From: Bifidobacterium sp. ESL0800
Lineage (GTDB): Bacteria > Actinomycetota > Actinomycetes > Actinomycetales > Bifidobacteriaceae
Direction of reading: 5' to 3'
NCBI RefSeq assembly: GCF_029395355.1
Contig: NZ_CP113913.1
Location: 310,001-374,000 of the forward strand
DNA length: 64,000 bases
Part shown: piece after piece, positions 9,966 through 18,816 of the stretch
Numbering within the stretch: position 1 is the first letter of the stretch
How the letters are laid out: each line of letters begins with the position of its first letter
Notes under the pieces: model-generated
Database searches by the model: none
What the model was told of the DNA's origin: nothing
Seen by the model: the letters and a program-made list of their open reading frames with translations, nothing else
Made by a program: the position numbers and the translations under genes

Positions 9966-10343
9966 TCACGAATACTGCAACGCGCTGACCCGTTGGATAG
10001 TCAACCCGATGATTCGGGCGATATCCGCAAGTTTGAAGCCGCGTTTGCGTAATGAGGCGATGGTATGGCGAGTGAGGGTTGAAGCCCTTTCCTGCGCCTT
10101 TGCCGCCTCGTCTCGAGCCTCACGTAACTCACTGATCATCTCATCATCCTGCGCGTCGCCGAGCCGGATTTCAAGATGAACCGCACCGACCGGTTTTCCG
10201 AGCGATTTCGCGGCGTCGTGAACCATGGCATCAACCTGGTCGAGCCGTTTGACTTGGGTGAACAATCCTGGCCGTTGCGGAACTTCGATGGCCCACCATT
10301 TGCCGGAACGTGTCGCGATGGCGGTGACTTCACTGTTGACCAT
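9966..10343 (-). CDS. HicB-like antitoxin with C-terminal helix-turn-helix
   Basis: A 125-residue protein. Residues 1-60 (TAIATRSGKWWAIEVPQ, then QVDAMVHDAAKSL) resemble the HicB partial RNase H-like domain, which binds and masks the HicA toxin. A Glu/Ala-rich helical linker follows, and the C-terminus GFKLADIARIIGLTIQRVSAL looks like a helix-turn-helix used for autoregulation. The ATG at 10343 is preceded by GAAAGGAATTTGA and overlaps the end of the frameshifted hicA reading frame, as expected for a coupled hicAB operon. Confidence 0.75.
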   Translation of the reverse strand: MVNSEVTAIATRSGKWWAIEVPQRPGLFTQVKRLDQVDAMVHDAAKSLGKPVGAVHLEIRLGDAQDDEMISELREARDEAAKAQERASTLTRHTIASLRKRGFKLADIARIIGLTIQRVSALQYS

Positions 10344-10534
10344 TCAAATTCCTTTCGAAATATCTGATGATGCTGTTTGCCGTGATTTCATTGATTTCGC
10401 GATGGCGGGGGGATTGTGCTTTGAACGCTTCCGATAGACACGATCGTATGATTGCCGCCTTCGTGGAATGCGATATCGAGACAGTGTTCGCGAGCGGGCC
10501 CCCGTAATTCTCTTTCCAACTTCTTGCGTTTCAC
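10330..10534 (-). pseudogene. Frameshifted hicA-like toxin gene
   Basis: Reading from a GTG at 10534 (preceded by AAGGAATATAAT) gives VKRKKLERELRGPAREHCL, then HEGGNHTIVSIGSVQSTIP, which matches HicA mRNA-interferase features (basic N-terminus, G-G-x-H with the catalytic His). The frame then runs to a premature stop. Removing one base from the G6 run at 10407-10412 restores TIPRHREINEITANSIIRYFERN, the conserved HicA C-terminus, ending at a TGA at 10330-10332 that overlaps hicB. Total length would be about 67 residues, normal for HicA. It is therefore a one-base frameshift in a homopolymer: a dead toxin, a phase-variable one, or an assembly error. Confidence 0.75.
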
Positions 10535-10545
10535 ATTATATTCCT

Positions 10546-10579
10546 TATCTATTGATATTTCAATTCAATATCTATTGAT
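10546..10579. promoter_or_regulatory. Direct-repeat operator upstream of hicA
   Basis: TATCTATTGAT occurs at 10546-10556 and again at 10569-10579, a 23-bp step that puts both sites on nearly the same DNA face. They lie immediately upstream of the hicA start, a good place for autorepression by the HicB-like protein. Confidence 0.5.
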
Positions 10580-10672
10580 TTTCATTTTTGCTTACTTCGG
10601 TTTATTGGGGAATGAACGTCGAATTCGTCGATTGCGTATCATTTACGCTAAAGTCTGAATGCTAAACAATGC

Positions 10673-10753
10673 AAGCTTGAACGGACACTGTGGTCGAATG
10701 CTCGGGGTTTCAGCGTGTTGTGGATGGAATGTGCATGGTTGGGCGCTTATCCA
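10673..10753 (-). repeat. 81-bp dispersed repeat, copy A (upstream of proS)
   Basis: This segment aligns without gaps to 14146-14226 (plus strand). Shared blocks include CATCCACAACACGC and CATTCGACCACAGT. Read in one frame both copies encode HPQHA...IRPQCPF with several third-position differences. A perfect DnaA-box-like TTATCCACA lies at its edge (10748-10756). Confidence 0.75.
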
Positions 10754-10805
10754 CATTTGTTTTTTACCGCCGCCAATGTCGGCTCGCGCGAATAATTTAG
10801 GAACC

Positions 10806-12638
10806 ATGACAAAAGCACTTCGTATGTCCACCATGTTCCTGCGCACGCTGCGCGAGGACCCCGCCGACGCCGATGTTGATTCGGCTCGTTTGCTCCAACG
10901 TGCGGGCTATATCCGCAAGGCCGCGCCCGGCATCTGGACCTGGCTGCCGCTGGGTCTGAAAGTTCTCAATAAAATCGAGGCTGTGGTCCGCGAGGAGGTC
11001 GACGGCATCGGCGGTCAGGAAGTCCATTTCCCGGCCCTGCTGCCCAAAGAGCCGTACGAGGCCACGCACCGCTGGGAGGAATACGGCGAGAACATCTTCC
11101 GCTTGAAGGATCGCCACGAAGCCGATTATCTGCTGGCCCCGACCCACGAGGAGATGTTCACCCTGCTGGTGAAGGACATGTATTCCTCATACAAGGACCT
11201 GCCGGTCACCCTCTATCAGATCCAGACCAAGTACCGCGACGAGTTCCGTCCGCGCGCGGGCCTCGTGCGCGGCCGTGAGTTCATCATGGAGGACGGCTAT
11301 TCCTTCACCATCGACGAGGACGGGCTGAAGAAGGCCTACGTCGAGGAGCGCGACGCCTACGAGCGCATCTTCCAGCGTCTCGATCTGGGATACATCATGG
11401 TCCACGCGGTCTCCGGGCCCATGGGCGGCTTCGAGTCGCAGGAGTTCCTTTCCCCGATGCCTATCGGTGAGGACACCTTCGCCAAGGCCCCGAGCGGCAA
11501 GGCGTGGAACGTAGAAGCGTTGACGACCCCCGAGGTGCCGGCCGTGGATTGCTCCAAGACTCCGGCGATGTCTTTAAAGGACCTACCCGAGGCGGGCAGC
11601 GTCGACGATATGGTCGCGCAGTGCAACAAGCTCTACCCGCGTGAGGACGGCCGCGACTGGGCCGCCACCGATATGCTGAAGAACGTGGTCATCGCGGTCA
11701 AGCATCCGGGCGAGCCCGATGACGAGAACGAGGACCACCGCAAGCCGTGGCGCGAAGTCGTTGTCGTGGCGCTGCCGGGCGATCGCCAGGTCGATATGAA
11801 GAGGCTTGAGGCGCAGTTCGCCCCTGCCGAGATCGAAGAGGCCAACGAGGCCGATCTCAAGGCCCATCCGGAACTGGTCAAGGGCTATATTGGGCCGAAT
11901 GTGCTCGGCCCGCAGGCGCGCGTGGAGGGTTCCACTATCAAGGATCCGGTGCGTTATCTGGTCGACGCGCATATCGCTGAGGGCTCGGCTTGGGTCACCG
12001 GCGGCGACAAGTCCGGCGTCGACGCCTTTGACATGGTCTACGGCCGCGATTTCAAGGCCGACGGCACCGTGGAGGCGACTGAGGTGCGTGACGGCGACAT
12101 GAGCCCGGACGGCTCCGGCCCGCTGAGCTTCGAGCGCGGCGTGGAGATCGGTCAGGTCTTCCAGCTCGGTCTCAAGTATTCCGAGGCGCTGGGTCTCAAG
12201 GTTTTGAACCAGAACGGCAAGGCGGTTCCGGTGTGGATGGGCAGCTACGGCATCGGCGTCTCTCGCGTCATGGCCTGCATCGCCGAGACCCATCACGACG
12301 AGAAAGGCCTGGCCTGGCCGGTCAACATCGCGCCCGCCGCGGTGCACGTGGTGGCCACCGGCAAGAAGGACGAGGCGTTCGGCGGAGCCGAGAAGCTGGT
12401 CGAGGAGCTTGAGGCCAAGGGTCTCGAGGTCATCTACGATGACCGCAAGAAGGTTTCGCCCGGCGTCAAGTTCAAGGATGCCGAGCTGCTGGGCGTGCCG
12501 CTGGTCGCCGTGGTCGGCCGCGACTTCTTGAACGACGGCACCATTGAGGTGCGCGACCGCAACGGGGAGAACGCGGTGAAGGTTCCTGCAACCGAGGCCG
12601 CCGATACGTTGGCGCAGCGTTACGCCGCAATGCTCTGA
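10806..12638 (+). CDS. proS: Prolyl-tRNA synthetase
   Basis: A 610-residue class IIa synthetase of the bacterial type with an inserted editing domain. Motif 1 lies around [24 protein letters not shown], motif 2 is [25 protein letters not shown] near residue 145, and motif 3 is [11 protein letters not shown] near residue 482. The YbaK-like editing insert, which clears mischarged Ala-tRNA, occupies about residues 235-410 ([32 protein letters not shown]). The C-terminal anticodon-binding domain includes [24 protein letters not shown]. The frame is open upstream to 10659, but the ATG at 10806 with TTTAGGAACC gives the standard N-terminus and avoids the repeat at 10673-10753. Confidence 0.97.
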   Translation: MTKALRMSTMFLRTLREDPADADVDSARLLQRAGYIRKAAPGIWTWLPLGLKVLNKIEAVVREEVDGIGGQEVHFPALLPKEPYEATHRWEEYGENIFRLKDRHEADYLLAPTHEEMFTLLVKDMYSSYKDLPVTLYQIQTKYRDEFRPRAGLVRGREFIMEDGYSFTIDEDGLKKAYVEERDAYERIFQRLDLGYIMVHAVSGPMGGFESQEFLSPMPIGEDTFAKAPSGKAWNVEALTTPEVPAVDCSKTPAMSLKDLPEAGSVDDMVAQCNKLYPREDGRDWAATDMLKNVVIAVKHPGEPDDENEDHRKPWREVVVVALPGDRQVDMKRLEAQFAPAEIEEANEADLKAHPELVKGYIGPNVLGPQARVEGSTIKDPVRYLVDAHIAEGSAWVTGGDKSGVDAFDMVYGRDFKADGTVEATEVRDGDMSPDGSGPLSFERGVEIGQVFQLGLKYSEALGLKVLNQNGKAVPVWMGSYGIGVSRVMACIAETHHDEKGLAWPVNIAPAAVHVVATGKKDEAFGGAEKLVEELEAKGLEVIYDDRKKVSPGVKFKDAELLGVPLVAVVGRDFLNDGTIEVRDRNGENAVKVPATEAADTLAQRYAAML

Positions 12639-12662
12639 ATCATAGAGCGTTACCAAAAGCCA

Positions 12663-12705
12663 ATGTGGCCGTCTTCTTATTACGAAGACGGCCACATGTC
12701 GTTTT
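12663..12705 (+). terminator. Terminator after proS
   Basis: ATGTGGCCGTCTTC (12663-12676) pairs perfectly with GAAGACGGCCACAT (12684-12697), followed by GTCGTTTT. Confidence 0.75.
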
Positions 12706-12922
12706 GGTGACACCGAAATCCGGGAATGCGACGAACCATATCGGAATCGTCTCATTGCTATCTGCATGATGAGTATAATGTGATGTAGGCCACATTTTTG
12801 TGAACATTGAGTAGGTAGGGTTTGGAGCGTCACCGTAGGTCAGATGCCGCTCCGGCGTACGCAGGCCGTTGCGGATCGGTGGTGTGGCAAGCGCGGCGGC
12901 AATAACGAAAGAAGAACAATCA

Positions 12923-13771
12923 ATGCAGAATCTTACGGTTTTGGGCACTGGCGTCTTGGGCTCGCAGATCATTTTTCAGTCGGCGTATAAGGGCAAGGAC
13001 GTGGTCGCCTACGATATCAGCGACGAGATTTTGGCCAAGCTCCCACAGCGTTGGGAGTATCTGAAGAAGCAGTACAAGCGCGACATTGCCGACGCCACCG
13101 ATGAGAAGCTTGATGCCGCCGTCTCGCGCATCCGCGCCACCGCCGACCTGAAGGACGCGGTCAAGGATGCCGACATCATCATCGAGGCCATTCCCGAGCG
13201 TCTCGACATCAAGCAGAGCACGTGGGAGAAGGTCAGCGAATATGCGCCGGCCAAGACCATCTTCTGCACCAACTCCTCGACGTTGCTACCGAGCAAGATC
13301 GCGCCGTTTACCGATCGGCCGCAGAAGTTCATGAGCCTGCACTTTGCCAACGAGATCTGGAAATTCAACACCGGCGAGGTCATGGCTCAGCCGAAGACCG
13401 ATCCCGCCGTCTTCGAGCAGGTCGCCAAGTTCGCCGAGGAGATCGGCATGGTGCCGATCCGCGTGATGAAGGAACAGCCGGGCTATCTGCTCAACTCGCT
13501 GCTGGTGCCGCTGCTCAATGCGGCCGCCGACCTGTGGGTGCGTGGTGTGGCTTCGGCCGAGGATATCGACAAGACCTGGCGCATCGCCACCGGCGCGCCT
13601 TCCGGCCCGTTCCAGATCTACGACACCGTCGGCATGATGACGCCCTACAACCTCTCGAAGGACAGCAAGGATCCGGTGCAGCGCGAGTTCGCGGAACGCA
13701 TCAAGAAGGATTATATCGACAAGGGCAAGCTGGGCAAGTCCACCGGTCACGGTTTCTATGACTATGAGTGA
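12923..13771 (+). CDS. 3-hydroxyacyl-CoA dehydrogenase family protein
   Basis: A 282-residue NAD-dependent oxidoreductase of the 3-hydroxyacyl/3-hydroxybutyryl-CoA dehydrogenase family. The Rossmann motif LGTGVLGSQI is at residues 6-15, followed by VVAYDIS. The middle segment IIEAIPERLDIKQSTWEK and CTNSSTLLPSKIA match the family, as does HFANEIWKFNTGEVM; this His replaces the usual HFFNP pattern. The C-terminal helical domain contains GYLLNSLLVPLLNAAADLW. The start at 12923 is preceded by GAAGAAC; the frame extends upstream to 12869 but without support. No other beta-oxidation gene is nearby, so the physiological substrate is uncertain. It is a single-gene unit with a strong terminator. Confidence 0.85.
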   Translation: MQNLTVLGTGVLGSQIIFQSAYKGKDVVAYDISDEILAKLPQRWEYLKKQYKRDIADATDEKLDAAVSRIRATADLKDAVKDADIIIEAIPERLDIKQSTWEKVSEYAPAKTIFCTNSSTLLPSKIAPFTDRPQKFMSLHFANEIWKFNTGEVMAQPKTDPAVFEQVAKFAEEIGMVPIRVMKEQPGYLLNSLLVPLLNAAADLWVRGVASAEDIDKTWRIATGAPSGPFQIYDTVGMMTPYNLSKDSKDPVQREFAERIKKDYIDKGKLGKSTGHGFYDYE

Positions 13772-13895
13772 GTGATTCCGGCGCTTTCACTATGCGTTTG
13801 CTTGGCAGTGCCAAGCGTGTGGCACCTCTCTGCGCTTGTGGCGCTGAAAGACACTAAATAGCGCGGATGGAAAGTGATCGGTGCTCTTTGCAATA

Positions 13896-13947
13896 GGGTG
13901 GGCGGCGCTGTGTACTGATTGGTATGCAGTGCCGCCCACCCGTTTTT
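13896..13947 (+). terminator. Strong rho-independent terminator after the dehydrogenase gene
   Basis: GGGTGGGCGGC (13896-13906) pairs perfectly with GCCGCCCACCC (13931-13941), followed by GTTTTTG. Confidence 0.92.
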
Positions 13948-14387
13948 GTGTGGTCGGCCGTATTCGCTGTAGTGATTTGTATCAGGGAGAGGAGGGCTTT
14001 GCGACTCTATTATCGGTAATATTCTGCTATTTTCAGTTCGTTATTCGGCATTATTGATATTCCTGTTTCCTGATCCTATCGTTATCTCGTTTTCCCGGCG
14101 ATGGGTTTGCGGCTGCTTTTGTTATGCACATTTCGGTTTTTGCGGTGGATAGCGGCTTGTTCGTCCACATTGCATCCACAACACGCCGGGACCCTGATCA
14201 TTCGACCACAGTGCCCGTTTCGGCTTGAAAATCCTTGGTTCCAGACCGCATACTGGAAGAACCGCGGGGTTCGTCGATGGCCATTTCAGCGCTGGGGCTC
14301 AATCGCGAATGTATGTGAATCTCATGGGTCATCTGGCGGGCTCCGCAGTCCACAATCAAGCAGACGTTTTTCAAAGGAGCAGAGTCG
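13948..14387. other. Intergenic region upstream of the SSB-like gene
   Basis: About 440 bp without a convincing gene. It holds the second copy of the 81-bp repeat (14146-14226). The frame at 14101-14409 crosses the repeat and has unusual composition with no ribosome-binding site. No clear promoter was recognised apart from AT-rich stretches around 14010-14090. Confidence 0.4.
14146..14226 (+). repeat. 81-bp dispersed repeat, copy B (upstream of the SSB-like gene)
   Basis: Ungapped partner of 10673-10753, here on the plus strand. The in-frame peptide reads HPQHAGTLIIRPQCPFRL against [18 protein letters not shown] in copy A. Similarity ends sharply at both borders. Confidence 0.75.
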
Positions 14388-15038
14388 ATGGCACAGCAAG
14401 GTACGGTGACGATTTCAGGATTTATGGGTGCGAACCCTCAAAGTTTCGGTAAGGAGGGAGGGCCGGCCGCCGCGTCGTTCAGAATCGGCTGTACGACACG
14501 ATATTTCAATCCTGCGGTCAATGAATGGCGGGACAGACCTACGACATGGATCAGCGTCAAGGTGTTCCGCCAGCTGGCAGAGAATGTGCTTTCCAGTCTC
14601 AAGAAAGGTGATCCGGTCATCGCCACAGGCAATTTGGCGACCGAGGAATGGACCCGAGACGGCACGAAACATAGCAGGATGGTGATGGAAGCGACCAGCG
14701 TAGGCCATGACCTCAGTTTTGGCATCTCCGTTTTCCAACGCGTCAAACCGGGAGCAAAAGAGCGGGGCAATGGGCATGACCCGTTCAATGCGGAGCAGGA
14801 ACGAGCTGAGGGTGCGGCGGCTGAAGGTGGCGAATTGCAGGCCCAAGTGTCCGCAGGAGACCAGAATCGTGCTTCTGGTGAGGATGAGAACACGCAAACA
14901 GTCAGTGGGCCGGCGGCCAATCATGCTCAGCACGATGGTCAGTCCTCAGACGATGAAACCGAGGACGAATCGTGGGATGCCAGTGAGGTGTTCGAAGGGC
15001 ACGAGACCGCCGACCGGTTGGTGGCGTCGGTGGGATAA
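14388..15038 (+). CDS. Single-stranded DNA-binding protein paralogue
   Basis: A 216-residue SSB-like protein. Residues 1-115 form the OB fold: GTVTISGFMGANPQSFGKEGG, FRIGCTTRYFN, WISVKVFRQLAENVLSSLKKGDPVIATG and LATEEWTRDGTKHSRMVMEA follow the SSB strand order. The remaining 100 residues are a disordered acidic tail rich in Glu, Asp, Gln and Ala. The tail does not end in the DDDIPF-type tip that recruits SSB partners, which suggests an accessory SSB rather than the replicative one. It starts at an ATG with AAAGGAGCAGAGTCG and stands alone, followed by a terminator. Confidence 0.85.
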   Translation: MAQQGTVTISGFMGANPQSFGKEGGPAAASFRIGCTTRYFNPAVNEWRDRPTTWISVKVFRQLAENVLSSLKKGDPVIATGNLATEEWTRDGTKHSRMVMEATSVGHDLSFGISVFQRVKPGAKERGNGHDPFNAEQERAEGAAAEGGELQAQVSAGDQNRASGEDENTQTVSGPAANHAQHDGQSSDDETEDESWDASEVFEGHETADRLVASVG

Positions 15039-15058
15039 AACCCGAGGCCGAATGCAGA

Positions 15059-15100
15059 AGTGGCCGAAACGTCGTCAATACGTTCCGGCCACTGGCTTTT
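15059..15100 (+). terminator. Terminator after the SSB-like gene
   Basis: AGTGGCCGAAACG (15059-15071) pairs with CGTTCCGGCCACT (15081-15093) with one mismatch, then GGCTTTTA. Confidence 0.7.
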
Positions 15101-15177
15101 AGTCGATCCGTCCGTTCAATCGCTACATACGTAATCTTCTTGCGCTGATCCGTCCAAAGTGATCGAACGAAGGTTTC

Positions 15178-17256
15178 CTACCAGATGGATACTCGCTGTT
15201 CGGGTGCTAGCCACAACTTGTTTTCGGGTTTGACTTCGAAGGCCTGATAGTAGAGGTCGACGTTGCGCACGATGCCGTTGGTGCGGAATTCTGCGGGGGA
15301 GTGAGGGTCGATCTGCAGATACTGCTCGGTCAGCTCCTCGCGTTGCGCAGTGCGCCAGATCGAGGCATAGCTTAGGAAGAAACGCTGCAGGCCGGTGTAT
15401 CCGTCGATTTCCGGAGCACTTGCCAGCGACGCGGCTACTGCCTGCGGCGAACCGTCGACCGAACGCCCGGCGGCCTTGTCCAACGCGAAGGCATAGGCCT
15501 TGAGACTGATGTTGACACCGCTCAGGTCCCCGATGTTCTCGCCGATGGTCAACGCGCCGTTGACATGTGGGGCTTGGCTCAAGTCATCCCCATACTTCTC
15601 CTCAAGCTGGGAGGGGATGAACCCGTTGTATTGGTCGATCAGCGCGGTGGTGAGTTTCTGGAAGTTCGCCTTGTCTTCCGCGCTCCACCAGTCGTTGAGC
15701 TTGCCGTCGCCGTCGTACTGGCTGCCCTGGTCGTCGAATCCGTGCCCGATCTCGTGGCCGATGACCGCGCCGATGCCTCCGTAGTTTGCGGCGTCGTCGG
15801 CATCCGGGTTGAAGAACGGCGGTTGCAGGATGGCTGCCGGGAAGACGATGACATTCATGGACGGCTCGTAGTAGGCGTTGACCGTCTGCGGGTTCATCAG
15901 CCATTCGCCGCGGTCCACGACCTGACCGATCTTGGAGAACTGGAAGCCTGTTTCATAGGCGACCGCCGCGTTGAGATCCTCCATCAGGCTCATTTCGGGT
16001 TTGATGTCAAGGGCGGTGTAGTCGCGCCAATGGTTGGTGTATCCGATCATCGGGGTGAACTTCGAAAGCTTTTCAAGGGCCTTGGTCTTGGTTGCCTCGC
16101 CAAGCCAGTTGCTTGTAGAAATGGAGACGCGATAGCCTTCGATGATGTTGGAGACCAGTTGTTCCATTCGTGTTTTCGAACTTTCGGGGAAGTGGAGGCG
16201 GACGTATTCGCGTCCGACCTCCTCTCCGCAGATGCCGTTGACCAGAGAAACGCCGCGCTTCCAACGGTCACGCTGCTGCTTGGCTCCTGAAAGCACACGG
16301 CCGTAGAAATCGAACTGGGTCTTGTCGAAGTCGCTGCTCAGTGTGCTGGCGGAGCCGCTGACCATCGTCACACGTGCCCAAAGCTTCAGGTCCTCGAGTT
16401 CGCTGCCGTCCCAGAACTTGTCGAGGCCGGAAAGGAAGCTCGGCTCATGCACGATGGTGCGTCTGAACGCGGCTTTGAGGTCCAGCGGCTGTGCCTTCGA
16501 GGCTGGCAACGCATTGTAGGCTGCCTGCCAGGCTTCAAGCCACGAAGCGATGTCGAAGTGGGAGAGCGTCGAGTTGAGGTCTGCAAAATCGGTGGGATTA
16601 TAGGTCTTCTGGGAGTCCCTGGTCGCTACATTGTCCCAATGGTTCGAGGCGATTCGAGTTTCGATCTCAAGGAAGTGTTTGGCGTCGGCTTCGCACTTTG
16701 CACTGTCGCCGTAATCGGCGAGCATCAGCAGCTTGGTGACCATGTGTATGTACTGTTCACGAATCGGTGCGTAGTGGTCTTCACGATAGTAGGCTTCGTC
16801 GGGCAGCCCGATACCACCCTGCTCGATGTGCAGGATGTTGTGTTCGGGGTCGCCGGGGTCGCCGTAGACGCCGCAATCGAAGAGGTCAGGGCCTCCGAGC
16901 GTGCTTAGTGTTCCCAAGACCTTGGTGAGTTCAGCCTTGTCGGCAGCGTTGTCGATACGGTTGAGCGCGTCTTTGATGGGGCTGATGCCGGCGGCTTCGA
17001 TGGCATCGGTGTTGAGGAAGGCGCGGTAGAGGCTTTGGGACTTGTGCGCCGGGCAGTTCTCGTCTTCGAGGATGTCGCGAATCTGGCTTTCGGAATCTTC
17101 GGCGAGCTTGTCGAAAGCGCCGTAACGCGAACGGTCGTCAGGTAGCTCATAGGTGTCGATCCACGGGCCGTTGACGAAACGGAACAGGTCGTCGCCCGGG
17201 TTGATGGTGCTGGAGAATGAGGTCGTATCAAGGCCTGAAATCAAAGGTGTAGACAT
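15178..17256 (-). CDS. M13-family zinc metalloendopeptidase (PepO-like)
   Basis: A 692-residue neprilysin-like peptidase. The zinc site is VIGHEIGHGFDDQGSQYDGDG at about residue 498, with the second ligand in ENIGDLSGV about 60 residues later. NAYYEPSMNVIVFPAAILQPPFF just before the zinc site and a C-terminal segment ending VNRSVSIW-like (LAPEQRVSIW) match the M13 fold. No signal peptide or membrane anchor is visible at the N-terminus (MSTPLISGLDTTSF), so it is likely cytoplasmic, as is usual for bacterial PepO, and degrades small peptides. It is divergent from the DUF308-like gene and convergent with the SSB-like gene. Confidence 0.95.
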   Translation of the reverse strand: MSTPLISGLDTTSFSSTINPGDDLFRFVNGPWIDTYELPDDRSRYGAFDKLAEDSESQIRDILEDENCPAHKSQSLYRAFLNTDAIEAAGISPIKDALNRIDNAADKAELTKVLGTLSTLGGPDLFDCGVYGDPGDPEHNILHIEQGGIGLPDEAYYREDHYAPIREQYIHMVTKLLMLADYGDSAKCEADAKHFLEIETRIASNHWDNVATRDSQKTYNPTDFADLNSTLSHFDIASWLEAWQAAYNALPASKAQPLDLKAAFRRTIVHEPSFLSGLDKFWDGSELEDLKLWARVTMVSGSASTLSSDFDKTQFDFYGRVLSGAKQQRDRWKRGVSLVNGICGEEVGREYVRLHFPESSKTRMEQLVSNIIEGYRVSISTSNWLGEATKTKALEKLSKFTPMIGYTNHWRDYTALDIKPEMSLMEDLNAAVAYETGFQFSKIGQVVDRGEWLMNPQTVNAYYEPSMNVIVFPAAILQPPFFNPDADDAANYGGIGAVIGHEIGHGFDDQGSQYDGDGKLNDWWSAEDKANFQKLTTALIDQYNGFIPSQLEEKYGDDLSQAPHVNGALTIGENIGDLSGVNISLKAYAFALDKAAGRSVDGSPQAVAASLASAPEIDGYTGLQRFFLSYASIWRTAQREELTEQYLQIDPHSPAEFRTNGIVRNVDLYYQAFEVKPENKLWLAPEQRVSIW

Positions 17257-17477
17257 GGCTCTACTGTATCGGCGTTCGCTGACAAGAAGTTGTGCGTAAT
17301 AAAGGGGAAAACGGGTGTAATCAGGCTGGTTTAATCCGGACTTGGGGTTATCTTAAGAAGGTTAAATTCAATTATGAAGGAATAGCTTCCGGCTTTATTC
17401 TGTTGAATGGTTGAGCGGTCGAAGTGAACGCCGTTATACGTTTTGATGGCGACGGAAACCATGGAAGGGGAATCCAC

Positions 17478-18599
17478 ATGTCAGACGACAATACGAATGA
17501 TAATGGTTCGAATGTGAATGACAGCAACGACAACAATCAGGAGAATCCCAACGGCCAGCCGAAAGGCCAGCCAGAATATGGGGCTTATGCTTCTGGCGCC
17601 AATGCCATGAGCGGTAACCAGAACCAGTACGACAGCGCCGAGCAGTCTTCGCGCAATACTGGAAATACCGGGCAAGGCTCTCAGCACTACGGCCAGTATG
17701 CCGGGAATCAAGGTGGTGCTCCACAAGGAGGCCCCAACGCCAACCCGTACGTGTATAACGGCCAGGGCGGGAATCCGAATCAGCCTCCGTACAACGGCTA
17801 TGGTCCCAACGGCTATGGCCCGTATGCCGCAGATCCCAACCAATACAATCGGCAATACCAAAACGGCAATCCTTACGTCAATGGCAATCCCTACACAAAC
17901 CCCTATGCCAATCAGAACGGTCAAGGCCAATACGGACCGAACGGTCAGCAGCCCAACAATGGCGGGCCAACGGCAGGTGGCAACCGTTTCAATGCTCACT
18001 CGGCTCAACCCGGCAGCAACGAATGGTGGCGTCTGAACCCCTTCAAGCTCGCCGAGAATTGGCTGCCGAACCAAGCGAAGAGGACCATCCGCATCGTCTA
18101 CGGCGTCGTCGGTGTCGTCGCCCTTTTGCTTGGCTTGGCGTTGTTGATCTGGCCTGGCAAAACGTTGGTGGCGGTGGCCATTGCGTTGGGCGTCTATTTC
18201 GTCGTTTCCGGTGTCATCCGTGTCATCGGTGCGATTGTCGAGAACGGGCTGCCGGGCGGCTGGCGTGTGCTTGATATCATCGTCGGCATCATCCTGGTGA
18301 TCGGCGGCGTGGTCATGCTCAAAAACACTGTTCTTTCGACGGCCATGCTGACGATTCTGGTCACCCTTACCGTCGGCATCGGCTGGATCATGGAAGGCGT
18401 TATGGCACTTGTCGAAACGTGGCGCCTGCCCAAGTCGGGCTGGGCCATCTTCTACGCCATCATCTCCATCCTTGCCGGCATCGTCGTGCTCTTCTCGCCG
18501 TTCGCGTCGGTGATCATACTGGTCATTTTCGCAGGCGTGGCCATGGTCGTCATGGGCATTCTGGCCATCATCCGCGCCTTCCGTTTCGGCAAGAACTGA
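17478..18599 (+). CDS. DUF308/HdeD-like membrane protein with Asn/Gln/Gly/Tyr-rich N-terminus
   Basis: A 373-residue protein in two parts. Residues 1-185 are low complexity, built of N, Q, G, Y and P with repeats such as NGNPYTNPYANQNG. Residues 200-373 hold six hydrophobic helices in short hairpins (VYGVVGVVALLLGLALLIWPG, then VVSGVIRVIGAI, then GGVVMLKNTVLSTAMLTI), the pattern of DUF308/HdeD proteins, where paired helices repeat three times. HdeD is linked to acid resistance in enterobacteria; that role is not established here. The ATG at 17478 follows GAAGGGGAATCCAC; an upstream GTG at 17424 is less likely. Confidence 0.8.
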   Translation: MSDDNTNDNGSNVNDSNDNNQENPNGQPKGQPEYGAYASGANAMSGNQNQYDSAEQSSRNTGNTGQGSQHYGQYAGNQGGAPQGGPNANPYVYNGQGGNPNQPPYNGYGPNGYGPYAADPNQYNRQYQNGNPYVNGNPYTNPYANQNGQGQYGPNGQQPNNGGPTAGGNRFNAHSAQPGSNEWWRLNPFKLAENWLPNQAKRTIRIVYGVVGVVALLLGLALLIWPGKTLVAVAIALGVYFVVSGVIRVIGAIVENGLPGGWRVLDIIVGIILVIGGVVMLKNTVLSTAMLTILVTLTVGIGWIMEGVMALVETWRLPKSGWAIFYAIISILAGIVVLFSPFASVIILVIFAGVAMVVMGILAIIRAFRFGKN

Positions 18600-18672
18600 T
18601 ACCGGCATCGGCAGATAATCGTGTCACGAAACCTTCGTGACACTTATTGGTGGCAAGGTTTTTGCTTCGATT

Positions 18673-18716
18673 ACGTCCCGATAGTGCGAGCAAATGCTCG
18701 GTCGTCGGGACGTTTT
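18673..18716 (+). terminator. Terminator between the DUF308-like gene and map
   Basis: ACGTCCCGA (18673-18681) pairs with TCGGGACGT (18705-18713), followed by TTTC. A shorter 10-bp hairpin without T-run lies just upstream at 18621-18643. Confidence 0.7.
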
Positions 18717-18816
18717 CATATGTGGCATTCAACGATATTGCCGGCTGAGGGAAAATCCAAGCTGCGAATCGAAAGAAAGCCCCAATATTGTTGGCCTGAC
18801 GAAGTAGGGTGAAGGC

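Noticed and set aside
14101..14409. 102-codon plus-strand frame upstream of the SSB-like gene
   Set aside because: No ribosome-binding site, odd composition, overlaps the SSB start; only the 81-bp repeat inside is of interest.
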